NCBI GenBank assembly: GCA_015487975.1
Contig: WFOS01000022.1
Span: 51,732 to 115,731 of the forward strand
Direction of reading: 5' to 3'
DNA length: 64,000 nucleotides
DNA from: Ardenticatena sp.
GTDB lineage: Bacteria; Chloroflexota; Anaerolineae; Ardenticatenales; Ardenticatenaceae
Made by a program: the position numbers and the translations under genes. This document shows, in pieces, positions 34,486 to 44,058 of the stretch. The notes beneath the pieces are model-generated. The model worked only from the letters and a program-made list of their open reading frames with translations. It had not been told where the DNA came from and ran no database searches. How positions within the stretch are numbered: the first letter of the stretch is position 1; each line of letters opens with the position of its first letter.

Positions 34486-36000
34486 TCAGCAAAGGCCAGC
34501 ACGGCAGCGTGCCTCGTCGAACCAGGCGCGGGTTGCGCTGGTGCGAACGCGCTCAGCCACAAAGAGCCGCTCGGGCAGGCGAAAAAGCGTGGCAAAGGGA
34601 ACATCACGCCAGAGATACGACCAGATGGTCGTATAGAGTGCGTTGCGCTGGGCATCATCACACTGCGGGACACTTGCGGCTTCCGCCGCCAAGTTCTGCA
34701 CATCAGCGTTGGTGTAGCGCGTCAGGTTGAGGTCGGCAGCGCGAGGGTCGGTGTCAGGGCCAACAAGCGGGAAGATGTCAGCGTCGGAAGGCAATACAAA
34801 GGGAACCAAAGCGACCTGCCATGTTTCGCTGTGCAATTTCTCTTCGACGGTGATGGGGCGTCGATACAACACATCCGTTGCGACACCCAATCGTGCCCAT
34901 GCACGTCGAAGAAGCGTTCCTAAACGTTCCCAACGGGCATCGGTGGCACTCAGTGGAAGCACGAGCTGTACACGCAGAGGGGCGCCGTCGGCGTTTTCGC
35001 GCATTCCATCGCCATCGCGGTCGCGCCAGCCTGCTTCGTCGAGGAGCATGGCTGCAGCCTGTTGGTCTGGTGCAAGAGCGCGCCCATCCACAACACCACG
35101 CGGTGCGAGCGCATCCAGCAGAAAGGGGGCGCTTTCGTACGCGTCGCGGTAGAGCGTGTCACGGTCGAGCGCCAGCCAGAGCGCACGGCGCACGGCCACA
35201 TCGTCCACAGGTGTGCGCTGGGTATTGAAGAGCAGCATGGCAACGAGGAAGCCGGGCACATCTTGGGCATTGGCACGCAAAGCGGGGGGCGGAATCTGAC
35301 CGTACAGCCACGTATCCCCCAAGAGCAGATCGAGGTCGCCGCGTGTCCAGGCCTTCACAGGATCGTCAAGCAACATCAGCTGAATATCGGGCTGGTTGGG
35401 TTGGCGGGCCACCAAACGCCACGTTGTTGCCCTTTCGGACGTGATGGTGAAAGCCCCACTGGTGCGTGTGGGGGGCCACGATTCAGCGAGTAGAGGCCAC
35501 TGCAAGAGTGTGCTCACAGCCGCACACAAGGGGGGACGTGTCCATTCGACGATGAGGCTCGCGCCCTCGGTGCGCACTTCCTGAACAAGTGAGCCATATG
35601 GATGACGAGTTTGCCAGGCGGTCAACGCGTCTTGCCAGAAGGCAACGTCCCCCTGAATGGGCATCAGGCGCAACGTGCGATCATCGTCCCACGCCCAAGT
35701 GGCACTTTCTGGCATCAGGCGTCCATCATCGGCACGGCGAGCAGCAGTCGTCGCCAGCCAGGTACGCAAGAGAACATCCGCGGCACGAGGCGCGTCCCAG
35801 ATAGTTGGGAAGAGCGCGGGTGTCTCCGTGATCCCAATACGCACAACCGCAAGCGGGGGAATTGGCGTCGCGGTTGGGCGTGTTGGCGTCGGCGTGATGG
35901 AGCCAACGACTGGGGAAGCTGTAGGTGTTGGACGGGGGGACGGGGCCGTCCGACACCCCAACAAGAGCAGGCACAACATCAACAGGAAGAAGCGCTGCAT
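34486..36000 (-). CDS. Divergent SBP_bac_5-type solute-binding lipoprotein
   Basis: A 504-residue lipoprotein with lipobox LLLLGC and a Thr/Pro linker (PSPRPTPTASPVVGSITPTPTRPTATPIP). The body shows weak but ordered similarity to peptide/nickel-binding proteins: FLVAMLLFNTQRTPVDDVAVRRALWLALDRDTLYRD and ALAPDQQAAAMLLDEAGWRDRDGDGMRENADGAPLRVQLVLP. The early part of the family (usually LNPAL...) is eroded. It has no permease beside it. The preceding membrane-anchored gene ends 2 bases before its start, so they work together or are coexpressed. Confidence 0.8.
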   Translation of the reverse strand: MQRFFLLMLCLLLLGCRTAPSPRPTPTASPVVGSITPTPTRPTATPIPPLAVVRIGITETPALFPTIWDAPRAADVLLRTWLATTAARRADDGRLMPESATWAWDDDRTLRLMPIQGDVAFWQDALTAWQTRHPYGSLVQEVRTEGASLIVEWTRPPLCAAVSTLLQWPLLAESWPPTRTSGAFTITSERATTWRLVARQPNQPDIQLMLLDDPVKAWTRGDLDLLLGDTWLYGQIPPPALRANAQDVPGFLVAMLLFNTQRTPVDDVAVRRALWLALDRDTLYRDAYESAPFLLDALAPRGVVDGRALAPDQQAAAMLLDEAGWRDRDGDGMRENADGAPLRVQLVLPLSATDARWERLGTLLRRAWARLGVATDVLYRRPITVEEKLHSETWQVALVPFVLPSDADIFPLVGPDTDPRAADLNLTRYTNADVQNLAAEAASVPQCDDAQRNALYTTIWSYLWRDVPFATLFRLPERLFVAERVRTSATRAWFDEARCRAGLC

Positions 36001-36002
36001 GG

Positions 36003-36551
36003 TTACGAATCCACCTGAATGCCAAGTGTGCGCAAAATCGCGCGAATGCGCTCCACTTTCTCAGAGGGCAGCCAGAGTGCGCCAGCAGTGTATTCGTCAT
36101 ACGTTCCCAGAAAGGCGGCATTTTGATGTCGCCCGCTTATGGGAATGAGAACGCGCGTCGGGTCAATCGTTTTGAAACGCAGATTCAAGCGAATCGGCTC
36201 GGGATACCAGACTTCTACGGTCACAAACCGCTCGTAAGCCTCTTGCAATGAGACTGCACTTAGGCCAGTCGTTTCAGAAAAGCCACGCGATGACCGCAAC
36301 GCATCGGCGACGGCTTGCGCTAACGGCTCATAAGCGGGGTCATCTGGCCCAAGTTCGTAGCGTGTTCCCGCCGCATACACAATGATGCGTTGCGGTGGTA
36401 CATCAACCTGTGCGGGCAGAACCCACAAAAAATTACCTAAAAGCAGGGAAGTGAAGATGTAGCCGATAAAGAGAATCGTCAGGACCGTGACAACAAGCCC
36501 AGAAAGCAGATTCGTTTTGAGACGTCCATCATCGTGATACTTTTTCACCAT
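36003..36551 (-). CDS. Unknown membrane-anchored protein
   Basis: A 182-residue protein with one N-terminal transmembrane segment (LLSGLVVTVLTILFIGYIFTSLLLGNFL, about 15-42), then an extracytoplasmic domain of about 140 residues. The domain contains VPPQRIIVYAAGTRYELGPDDPAYEPLAQAVADALRSS and FVTVEVWYPEPIRLNLRFKTIDPTRVLIPISG. The SD is GAGGA. The gene ends 2 bases before the divergent binding lipoprotein, so the pair probably acts at the cell surface. I do not recognise the family. Confidence 0.8.
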   Translation of the reverse strand: MVKKYHDDGRLKTNLLSGLVVTVLTILFIGYIFTSLLLGNFLWVLPAQVDVPPQRIIVYAAGTRYELGPDDPAYEPLAQAVADALRSSRGFSETTGLSAVSLQEAYERFVTVEVWYPEPIRLNLRFKTIDPTRVLIPISGRHQNAAFLGTYDEYTAGALWLPSEKVERIRAILRTLGIQVDS

Positions 36552-36583
36552 TGTCGTTCCTCGATATCACGCCAACCATACAG

Positions 36584-36610
36584 GAAAAATCCCCGCCTTG
36601 GGGGCGGGGA
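36584..36610 (-). terminator. Terminator of the first Opp operon
   Basis: On the minus strand the stem TCCCCGCC / GGCGGGGA with a 4-base loop is followed by TTTTT. It ends the operon 27 bases after the ATPase gene. Confidence 0.85.
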
Positions 36611-36637
36611 CATATGGCAATACGTATGGTAGCCAGT

Positions 36638-37651
36638 CTAGACGAGATGGCAAGCGACAAAGTGACCTGCGCCGACATCGCGAAATTCGGGTTCCACTTC
36701 GCTGCACATATCGACCGCGATGGGGCAACGCGTATGGAAGCGACACCCTGGTGGTGGATTGAGAGGGCTAGGCACATCACCTTCGAGAATGATGCGTTCG
36801 CGCTTCAGCGTGGGATCGGGAATAGGAATAGCCGACATGAGCGCCTGCGTGTACGGGTGCAAGGGGTTTTTGAACAACTCGTCACGGTCGGCAAGTTCCA
36901 CCATTTTCCCCAGATACATGACGGCAATGCGATCGGAGATGTGCTCCACCACGCTGAGGTTGTGTGCAATGAAGAGATAGGTCAACCCATATTCTTGCTG
37001 CAGATCTTTCAACAAGTTGAGCACCTGTGCCTGAATGGAAACGTCTAGCGCTGAGACAGGCTCGTCGCAGACGATGAAACGCGGCTTGAGCGCCAGTGCT
37101 CGCGCAATACCGATACGCTGGCGTTGACCACCAGAAAATTCATGGGGGTAGCGTTTGCGATATTCGGGGCGCAACCCCACCGCATGCAAAACTTCGGCAA
37201 CGATAGCATCACGCTCGGCTTTGTCTTTGACACCATGAATGATCAACCCTTCGGCAATCTGGTCGCCAATCACGACACGCGGGTCGAGCGAGGAGTAAGG
37301 GTCCTGGAAGATGATTTGCATCTCGCGGCGCATGCGCTTCATTTCCGAAGGGTTCAATGTGCTCAAATCAACACCGTCGAAATACACCTTCCCCGACGTT
37401 GGCTCAACAAGCCGCAAAATCGTGCGCCCAACGGTGGTTTTCCCACACCCAGATTCCCCTACCATACCGAGGGTTTCACCAGCTTTGATAGTGAAGCTCA
37501 CACCATCGACAGCCTTCACCCAGGCCTGAATACGCTGCAAAAGGCCACCACGCACGGGGAAATATTTGCGCAGATCCTGCACGACCAACAGATCGTCATT
37601 GGAAAAAGTTGGCGTTTGGAGCATTGGTTCGCTTTGCACTGTCATCGTCAT
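36638..37651 (-). CDS. oppF: Oligopeptide ABC transporter ATPase F (system 1)
   Basis: A 337-residue ATPase. Walker A is GESGCGKTT, the signature is [11 protein letters not shown], Walker B is [14 protein letters not shown] and the switch region [14 protein letters not shown]. The C-terminal OppF cysteines ([17 protein letters not shown]) form the iron-sulfur or metal site typical of Opp/Dpp ATPases. The start is MTMTVQSEP after AAGGAG. It is the last gene of a five-gene operon with its binding protein, oppB, oppC and oppD. Confidence 0.94.
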   Translation of the reverse strand: MTMTVQSEPMLQTPTFSNDDLLVVQDLRKYFPVRGGLLQRIQAWVKAVDGVSFTIKAGETLGMVGESGCGKTTVGRTILRLVEPTSGKVYFDGVDLSTLNPSEMKRMRREMQIIFQDPYSSLDPRVVIGDQIAEGLIIHGVKDKAERDAIVAEVLHAVGLRPEYRKRYPHEFSGGQRQRIGIARALALKPRFIVCDEPVSALDVSIQAQVLNLLKDLQQEYGLTYLFIAHNLSVVEHISDRIAVMYLGKMVELADRDELFKNPLHPYTQALMSAIPIPDPTLKRERIILEGDVPSPLNPPPGCRFHTRCPIAVDMCSEVEPEFRDVGAGHFVACHLV

Positions 37652-37660
37652 TCATTCTCC

Positions 37661-38722
37661 TTAAGCTGGTGTCGGCGCAGACGCCGCCTTGCGGGCCTCA
37701 CTTTCCAACTGATCCAGATTCGGCGCGTAAAGGAAGCAGCGCACAAGATGGTTGTCGTCAATCTGGTAGAGTGGGACATCGCGCTGCGTACAGACTTGCA
37801 AACCATTCTCCACGCGAGCCTCGCACCGGTTGGCAAAGCGGCAGCCTGGTGGCAAATCAATCAAAATGGGGACAGAGCCAGGAATGGTTTCCAGCTTGTC
37901 GCGCAATTTGCCAAGCACCGGGACAGAGCTGAGCAAACCGCGTGTGTAGGGGTGTTTGGGGTCTTCGAAGATCGTGACCACGTCAGTGTATTCGACAATC
38001 TGCCCAGCGTACATCACCGCCACGGTGTCGGCCATTTCGGCCACAACGCCGAGGTCGTGGGTGATGAGCAAAGTCGTCATACCGACACGCTCGCGCAACT
38101 CGCGGATGAGGTCGAGGATTTGCGCCTGGATAGTCACATCGAGCGCCGTCGTCGGCTCGTCGGCGATGAGCAAGTCGGGCTCACTGGCCAGCGCCATGGC
38201 AATCATGACACGCTGCGCCATTCCCCCCGACAATTCATGGGGGAAGGCTTCGTAACGTTTTTCTGGCGCAGGAATCCCTACCATGCGCAACAATTCGATG
38301 ACACGTTCGCGGCGCTCTCTTTCATTCAGATCAGTGTGAATTTCCAACACTTCGGCAATCTGATCGCCCACCTTGAAGACGGGGTTGAGATAAGAAAGCG
38401 GCTGCTGGAAAATCATCGAGATGCGATTCCCGCGGATATGACGCATCTCACGTTCTGGTAAGTCGAGCAAGTTCTGCCCATCGAAAATGATTTCCCCTTC
38501 TACAATGCGACCGGGGTAATCAATCAAACGCATAATCGAAAGCGAGGTCACACTTTTCCCGCAGCCTGATTCCCCCACGAGGCAGAGCGTTTCTCCACGT
38601 GCAATTTGAAACGAAACACCATCTACAGCCTTGACAATCCCTTCTTCTGTGTAGAAGTAGGTGCGCAAATTGCGAACATCCAAAAGTGGATTGCTAGTTG
38701 AGATTCGATACCGTTTCGCCAA
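37661..38722 (-). CDS. oppD: Oligopeptide ABC transporter ATPase D (system 1)
   Basis: A 353-residue ATPase starting at TTG, 7 bases after GAGGAG. Walker A is [12 protein letters not shown], signature [11 protein letters not shown], Walker [15 protein letters not shown], and the metal/Fe-S cysteines are in [22 protein letters not shown]-type ATPases pair with OppF to power the two permeases. It is 9 bases before oppF. Peptide, dipeptide or nickel transport fits the family; the substrate is not defined. Confidence 0.94.
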   Translation of the reverse strand: MAKRYRISTSNPLLDVRNLRTYFYTEEGIVKAVDGVSFQIARGETLCLVGESGCGKSVTSLSIMRLIDYPGRIVEGEIIFDGQNLLDLPEREMRHIRGNRISMIFQQPLSYLNPVFKVGDQIAEVLEIHTDLNERERRERVIELLRMVGIPAPEKRYEAFPHELSGGMAQRVMIAMALASEPDLLIADEPTTALDVTIQAQILDLIRELRERVGMTTLLITHDLGVVAEMADTVAVMYAGQIVEYTDVVTIFEDPKHPYTRGLLSSVPVLGKLRDKLETIPGSVPILIDLPPGCRFANRCEARVENGLQVCTQRDVPLYQIDDNHLVRCFLYAPNLDQLESEARKAASAPTPA

Positions 38723-38747
38723 CGTTCAACTCCTCTCGTCAGGTCGC

Positions 38748-39641
38748 TCAGATTTTCAATCTCGGGTCAAGGGCGTCGCGCAAACCATCACCGATGAAAT
38801 TGAAACTCAGTGATGTCATGAAAATGAAGAAGCCGGGGAAGAAGGCTTTCCATGGCGCCGTCCACATGTCAGCCTGTACGTTTTGCAACATCTGCCCCCA
38901 GGTTGGTGTTGGCGGAGCAATCCCAAACCCCAGGAAAGACAAGGCAGCCTCAGTAATAATCACCCCACCAACTTCAAGACTTGCTGCGACGATAATAGGG
39001 GCAAAACTGTTCGGTAACAGGTGCATGAAGATGATACGCGGCGTACTCGCCCCCATTGCACGTTCGGCTTCGATGAATTCCTGCTCCTTCAATGAAAGCA
39101 CCATCCCTCGCACCAGACGAGAGGTTCCCATCCAACCAAACACCACCAACACGACAATGATGAGCCAGACGTTCCCCCCACCAAAGATGGCACTGACGAC
39201 CAGCAAAATAGGGAGCGTAGGCAACGTCAGCATGAAGTCCACAATGCGCATCAAAATCGAATCGACGATGCCGCCATAGTAGCCAGAAACAGCGCCTACG
39301 ATGGTTCCTATCGTGATCGAAAGAATCGTCACTGTAAACCCGACGAAGAGCGAGATACGCCCCGCGTAGAGCAAACGTGCCAGCATATCGCGCCCAAGCT
39401 CATCGGTACCCAACCAGTGCCCCTCTGTCAAAGGGGGCAAATTGCGCTTCGCCATCTCGATGCGGGTTGGGTCATACGGCGTAATCAAGGGGGCAAAAAT
39501 CGCCGACAAGACGAAAATCGTAATCACAATCAATCCAAAAACGGCCAGGCGGTGGCGCAGAAACTGGCGCAACACCACTCGCCACTGGCTTTCTTCTTCT
39601 AGCGAGAGAAGTTGTTCAGCATCAAGCTCTGCAACAGCCAC
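38748..39641 (-). CDS. oppC: Oligopeptide ABC permease C (system 1)
   Basis: A 297-residue permease with six transmembrane segments. The N-terminus has the OppC_N feature (VVLRQFLRHRLAVFGLIVITIFVLSAIFAPLITPYDP) and GHWLGTDELGRDML is conserved. The EAA loop is EFIEAERAMGASTPRIIFMHLLPNSFAP. The start is GTG after AAGGAG. It ends 25 bases before oppD and follows oppB by 27 bases. Confidence 0.94.
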   Translation of the reverse strand: MAVAELDAEQLLSLEEESQWRVVLRQFLRHRLAVFGLIVITIFVLSAIFAPLITPYDPTRIEMAKRNLPPLTEGHWLGTDELGRDMLARLLYAGRISLFVGFTVTILSITIGTIVGAVSGYYGGIVDSILMRIVDFMLTLPTLPILLVVSAIFGGGNVWLIIVVLVVFGWMGTSRLVRGMVLSLKEQEFIEAERAMGASTPRIIFMHLLPNSFAPIIVAASLEVGGVIITEAALSFLGFGIAPPTPTWGQMLQNVQADMWTAPWKAFFPGFFIFMTSLSFNFIGDGLRDALDPRLKI

Positions 39642-39668
39642 GGTATCGCTCCTTCTTCTTCACCAATT

Positions 39669-40718
39669 TTACGAGTAGCGGATACGCGGATCGACAAATG
39701 TGTACAGAATGTCGGCCAGCAGGTTTGCAAACACCACAAGTATGGCACTAATGAACAGGTACGCCATCACAACCGGCCAATCACTTCGACTCAATGCATC
39801 GACGTAGAGGCGGCCAATTCCTTTCCAGTTGAAGACGGTTTCGGTCAATACCGCACCGCCAAAAATACCCGGAATCTGAAAGACGATGATTGTCACGATG
39901 GGGATCAATGCGTTCCGCAACGCATGCTTCAGGATCACCACCCGCTCTGACAATCCTTTGGCGCGTGCGGTACGCACATAATCGGAGCGCAACACTTCCA
40001 GCATAGACGAGCGCATGTAGCGGCTCCAACCAGCCATGTAGAGCAGGCTCAATACGAGCGAGGGCAAGATGAGGTGCACCAGTCGGTCAGTGAGACTGCC
40101 CGGTTCTGCCCCTAAGAGATAGAGCAGACTCCCTGGGCGTGGCGCACGCAAGCTAATCACGTCACCTGTGGGGAAGTAGGGAAGCCCCCATTCCTGGAAT
40201 TTGAATGCAAACAGGATAATGAGCATCAACCCAAACCAGAAAACGGGCATGGCAATTCCGAAGAAGGTAAAGGTAGTGAGAATGTAGTCGAATTTGGAGT
40301 ACTGGTGGACTGCGCTGTAAATCCCCGCAGGAATTGCGACGATCAACGAGATGATTGTCGCAGACGTCATCAACAAAATGGTGTTCGTTAGACGACTTTT
40401 CAACAAGAAAGACACATCTTGCCCTTGCGCAACAGCCCAGGATTTCCCCCAGTCCCCACGAATGGCTTTGCTGAGCCAATTGATGTAGCGCACATGAAGA
40501 GGAATCGGGTTGCCATTTTCATCACGCAAACCGAGCATCTGCTCCATGCGCTCGATATCCTGCTGGGTAACTTGCGACTTTTTATCTCCCGCACCAGCAA
40601 TCCGCAACCCGGAAAACGGCCCCCCAGGTACAGCATTCAACAACGCATAAATCGCCGCTGATGAAATAATGAGCACCAACGTCGATTGAATGATGCGACG
40701 GATGAGATATGTGGTCAT
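39669..40718 (-). CDS. oppB: Oligopeptide ABC permease B (system 1)
   Basis: A 349-residue permease with six segments. It begins MTTYLIRRIIQSTLVLIISSAAIYALLNAVPGGPF, typical of OppB/DppB. The EAA-type coupling loop is RSDYVRTARAKGLSERVVILKHALRNALIPIVTI. The start follows GAGGAGG; the track ORF adds 20 residues upstream. It is separated from the binding-protein gene by 221 bases that contain a hairpin, so it may be expressed at a lower level. Confidence 0.94.
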   Translation of the reverse strand: MTTYLIRRIIQSTLVLIISSAAIYALLNAVPGGPFSGLRIAGAGDKKSQVTQQDIERMEQMLGLRDENGNPIPLHVRYINWLSKAIRGDWGKSWAVAQGQDVSFLLKSRLTNTILLMTSATIISLIVAIPAGIYSAVHQYSKFDYILTTFTFFGIAMPVFWFGLMLIILFAFKFQEWGLPYFPTGDVISLRAPRPGSLLYLLGAEPGSLTDRLVHLILPSLVLSLLYMAGWSRYMRSSMLEVLRSDYVRTARAKGLSERVVILKHALRNALIPIVTIIVFQIPGIFGGAVLTETVFNWKGIGRLYVDALSRSDWPVVMAYLFISAILVVFANLLADILYTFVDPRIRYS

Positions 40719-40882
40719 GCCAACCTCCTCATTCGTATACCACCTGCTGGCGGCACAATTCCCTTCCGATATTTGCAAGCAAGGCGCGCGTAATAGTACC
40801 CAATCTCTCTATATTTTCCAAACAAGCGTTCGTAAGCAAAAGGCATCAAACCAAACATCAAGCATACTACGCAACATCATTT

Positions 40883-40924
40883 CTCACAAGAAGGGGGGCG
40901 ACACGGGGTCGCCCCCCTTGTGAG
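40883..40924 (-). terminator. GC-rich hairpin after the system 1 binding protein
   Basis: The stem GGGGGGCGAC / GTCGCCCCCC, extended outside by CTCACAAG / CTTGTGAG, lacks a T-run. It likely protects the binding-protein mRNA or partly stops read-through to oppB. Confidence 0.55.
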
Positions 40925-40939
40925 CGTCTCACCAGCGGC

Positions 40940-42889
40940 TTATTGTTGCGAGACGATGTCCCATTCTTCGACGTTGTAGAGCTCGCTGTTTTCGGTCGGG
41001 TCCATGTTGAAGCCGACCACTTCCGGACGCGTTGCCGCAACCTTCAAGCGCTGGAAGAGCGGGATGATGGGCAACTGGTCTTCGCGCGTGAAGATTTCTT
41101 GCGCTTTGGCCCAGTTGGCCGCCTGCTCTTCGCGAATCAGCGTGCTCTGTGCCGCACGGACAGCCTGGTCGTATTCGGGGTTGCAGTAGGCCGTGTTGTT
41201 CAAGCCAGCCCAGCCATTCGACTCATCGGGCACGCCGTCGCAGGTGTAGAGGTCACCTGGCGGTTCCACACCGGTCAGCCACGCGAACTCGGCCAGGTCG
41301 TACTTGCGCGAGAAGAGCGGGCCATCCGGCGGATCACCGAAGTAGACACCGGCCGGCAGGTATTCGAGTTCGATGTCGATGCCGATATCCTTCATGTTCT
41401 GCTGGAAGATTTGCGTGACTTGTTCACGCATCTTGTTGCCCGAGGTCGTGTTGAGCACGAACTTGAGCGGCGTACCATCGGGCACCTGGTACGTTTCGAC
41501 TTCCTTCGTGCGCCAGTTCACCCATTCGCAGGAGACGCCGTTGGCTTCGCGGATACCGTCGCCATCGTTGTCCACCCAGCCGGATTCTTCCAGGATCTGA
41601 GCGGCACGTTCGGGGTCGAACGGATACGTATTGACGGAATCTGCTGCATACATCGGGTGTTCTTCGGGTAGCCAGACATTCAAGACCTTGCTACGACCAA
41701 AGAGGACTTCGTCCACCATCGTCTGGCGGTCGGTGGCCAGCACCATCGCCAAGCGCACCGGTGCACAGCGGCCCAGCGCGGGGCGATCATCACCCGGATC
41801 GAGCTGGAAGTCGATGTGTTCCCACACCGTACCAGTCACGAAGTAGGGCTTCAGCAGGCCTTCCTGTTCCGCGTTGATGAGGAACGGTGCCTGGTCGACG
41901 CCCATACCATCCTGCGTCCCCACGTCACACTGACCAGCCAACAACTGCGCCAGCAGCTGGTTGGTGTCGGGGATGAACTTGTAGATGAGGCGATCCACCT
42001 TCGGCAGGCCTTCGCTGGCACGCCAGTAGTTGGGGTTCTTCACCAGCGTGATGTGGTCACCAGCCACCCATTCGGCGCCCTCAGCACGCAGCGAGAAGCC
42101 ACCAAACGAAAGCGGCGAGCGAGCGAATTTTTCATCGTTGCGAATTTCATCAGGCGTCAAACCTTCCAGTTCGTGGCGCGGCACCGGCCCCCAGGCGTTC
42201 AGCCAGTAGGTCGAGTCCACCCAACCGGGAACACCCGTCCAGACCGTGGTGTAGTCGTCGGTCGCTTCATACGACGCGGTCACGTCGTAGGTGAAGCGGC
42301 TGGGCACACCACTGTCGGGGCGGTTCCCCAATTCATACGCCATGACCGAGTCATAGGCAGTGAGCGGCGTACCATCTTCCCAGGTGATGCCTTCCTTCCA
42401 CTTGAAGGTCACGCGCATCGCCTGCATGGTGGTGGGCTCGCCGGTGTAGGTCACCACATCGCCCTGCTCGGGGTCATAGACCATCATACCTTCGGTGACT
42501 TCGACATCGATGAATTCAGCATCGCCATCTTCCAGGCTGGGGCGCTTTTCGAGCAATACCGGCTGGTAATCATACGAGAGCCCGGTATAGACGGGATCGG
42601 TCAGTGCGTGGAGCACCGCCGTTTTCACCAGTGCGTTCGTCCCACCCACCACGTCGTAGAGCAACGTGTCGGGCTCTTGCGCCATACAGACAATCAATTC
42701 TTTCGGACCGGTGTCAACCGGTTCGGGCGTCGCCGTCACAACCTTTTCGACGACCTTTTCGACTGTTTCGCCTTCCACAATTTCCGTTACGACAACGGTT
42801 TGAACCACTGTCTGGCCTTCACCGCCGCCGCACGCCGCCAATGCGAAAAGCGCAAAGACGGCAACAAACAACACAAGTACTTTCCTCAT
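40940..42889 (-). CDS. Peptide-binding lipoprotein of system 1 (SBP_bac_5)
   Basis: A 649-residue extracellular binding lipoprotein. The lipobox is FALAAC and the linker is GQTVVQTVVVTEIVEGETVEKVVEKVVTATPEP, a repetitive helical tether shared with the system 2 protein. The binding domain shows VTFKWKEGITWEDGTPLTAYD, HITLVKNPNYWRASEG and VRLAMVLATDRQTMVDEVLFG. It starts after AGGAGG. The 5' leader has a conserved 34-bp element at 42946-42979. It opens the system 1 operon. Confidence 0.93.
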   Translation of the reverse strand: MRKVLVLFVAVFALFALAACGGGEGQTVVQTVVVTEIVEGETVEKVVEKVVTATPEPVDTGPKELIVCMAQEPDTLLYDVVGGTNALVKTAVLHALTDPVYTGLSYDYQPVLLEKRPSLEDGDAEFIDVEVTEGMMVYDPEQGDVVTYTGEPTTMQAMRVTFKWKEGITWEDGTPLTAYDSVMAYELGNRPDSGVPSRFTYDVTASYEATDDYTTVWTGVPGWVDSTYWLNAWGPVPRHELEGLTPDEIRNDEKFARSPLSFGGFSLRAEGAEWVAGDHITLVKNPNYWRASEGLPKVDRLIYKFIPDTNQLLAQLLAGQCDVGTQDGMGVDQAPFLINAEQEGLLKPYFVTGTVWEHIDFQLDPGDDRPALGRCAPVRLAMVLATDRQTMVDEVLFGRSKVLNVWLPEEHPMYAADSVNTYPFDPERAAQILEESGWVDNDGDGIREANGVSCEWVNWRTKEVETYQVPDGTPLKFVLNTTSGNKMREQVTQIFQQNMKDIGIDIELEYLPAGVYFGDPPDGPLFSRKYDLAEFAWLTGVEPPGDLYTCDGVPDESNGWAGLNNTAYCNPEYDQAVRAAQSTLIREEQAANWAKAQEIFTREDQLPIIPLFQRLKVAATRPEVVGFNMDPTENSELYNVEEWDIVSQQ

Positions 42890-42945
42890 GTTCTCCTCCT
42901 ATTCAGAGACGGTTTGAGGTTGACACATCGAACAACAGCGAACAA

Positions 42946-42979
42946 CACTCTCAAATCGCTACGGCGTATCACCCCCTTT
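42946..42979 (-). promoter_or_regulatory. 34-bp leader element, copy 1
   Basis: On the minus strand AAAGGGGGTGATACGCCG and the following TAGCGATTTGAGAGTG match copy 2 (48154-48187) at 33 of 34 positions. It resembles the complement of the 16S 3' end well beyond a normal SD, yet it lies about 60-90 bases upstream of the lipoprotein start and has no suitable start codon nearby. Confidence 0.6.
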
Positions 42980-43080
42980 CAGGTTGTGGATAGATGCTGC
43001 CTCTCCAGTACGGAGAGCAACATGACACGAGTGCCATGCAGGCACGCCGTATCCTCACCATGGACACGACCGGGAAGCCT

Positions 43081-44046
43081 TTACTTTTCTACAACAAGCC
43101 AGCGTGGATGCAAATCATCCCCCGGGCTATGCGTAATGCGTCGCACGTCGCTCCCATCGGCTTTCATCACGTAGACTTCTACATCACCATCCCGGTCAGA
43201 AATGAACGCGATGTGTGTTCCATCCGGCGACCATGCCGGGTCACTATCACCAAATGTGTTGTTTGTCAGTTGGGTGAGCGTGTTGTCATCGAGGTCGAGG
43301 ATATATAGCTCGGTATCGTCGCCATCCATGTCGCTAGAAAACAGAAGGCGGCGACCATCGGGTGACCAATCGGGGTTCGTATCGCGGGCGTCGTTTTTGG
43401 TCACATTCCGCACTGTGCCATCGGCATCACGAATGTAAATATCAGCATCACCATCACGCACCGACATGAACGCCATTTGCGAACCGTCGGGGGACCAGGT
43501 CACATACATATCCAAACCAAGGCCATCTGTCAAACGTTCAACCGTGTTGGTCTTGGTATCGAGCATCCAAATCTTCGTGTTTCCTGGGACTTCCAAGAAA
43601 CCACCCTCCATGGGTTTGCGATAAGTACGGTTCGATGAAAATGCCAAACGCACACCGTCTGGCGCCCATTCCGGCACAACGCTGAATGCATCACCAGGGC
43701 TGTTCGTCAGCCGTTCAACAGCGCTCCCATCGATACGCATCACATAGATGTCGGCAGAACCATCACGTTCGGATGTGAAGGCAATGCGTGAAAAATCGGG
43801 TGAGACACTTGGTGTCCCATCATATGCGGGATGATTCGTCAAATTCACAACCGTCCGACCTTCCAGATCAGTCATATACACTTCGGCGTTTCCATCCCGA
43901 TACGATTCGAAAACGAGGCGCCAAGTTGTGGGGTCATCCAGACGAGGCGACACGTCTGATGATCGACATCCGAGCAGCCCCCCCACAATAAGGCCGGCAC
44001 CAATCAACCACCAAAGCATCTGTATCGGCTTCATCGCACGCGCCAT
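43081..44046 (-). CDS. TolB-like lipoprotein with PD40 beta-propeller
   Basis: A 321-residue lipoprotein: hydrophobic N-terminus MLWWLIGAGLIVGGLLGC with lipobox, then about six PD40/TolB-type repeats with SPDG and SDRDGD signatures (for example DPAWSPDGTHIAFISDRDGDVEVYVMKADGSDVRRITHSPGDD). The repeats fold as a propeller. It follows the system 2 permease by 12 bases, so it is the terminal gene of that transport operon. Its role is unknown; it may be a surface sensor or scaffold. Confidence 0.88.
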   Translation of the reverse strand: MARAMKPIQMLWWLIGAGLIVGGLLGCRSSDVSPRLDDPTTWRLVFESYRDGNAEVYMTDLEGRTVVNLTNHPAYDGTPSVSPDFSRIAFTSERDGSADIYVMRIDGSAVERLTNSPGDAFSVVPEWAPDGVRLAFSSNRTYRKPMEGGFLEVPGNTKIWMLDTKTNTVERLTDGLGLDMYVTWSPDGSQMAFMSVRDGDADIYIRDADGTVRNVTKNDARDTNPDWSPDGRRLLFSSDMDGDDTELYILDLDDNTLTQLTNNTFGDSDPAWSPDGTHIAFISDRDGDVEVYVMKADGSDVRRITHSPGDDLHPRWLVVEK

Positions 44047-44058
44047 ACACCAGCTATG

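Noticed and set aside
33161-34636. 491-residue plus-strand ORF
   Set aside because: Antisense to the HEAT gene; its acidic mirror sequence is a shadow.
41816-43174. 452-residue plus-strand ORF
   Set aside because: Antisense to the system 1 binding protein and its leader; no SD.
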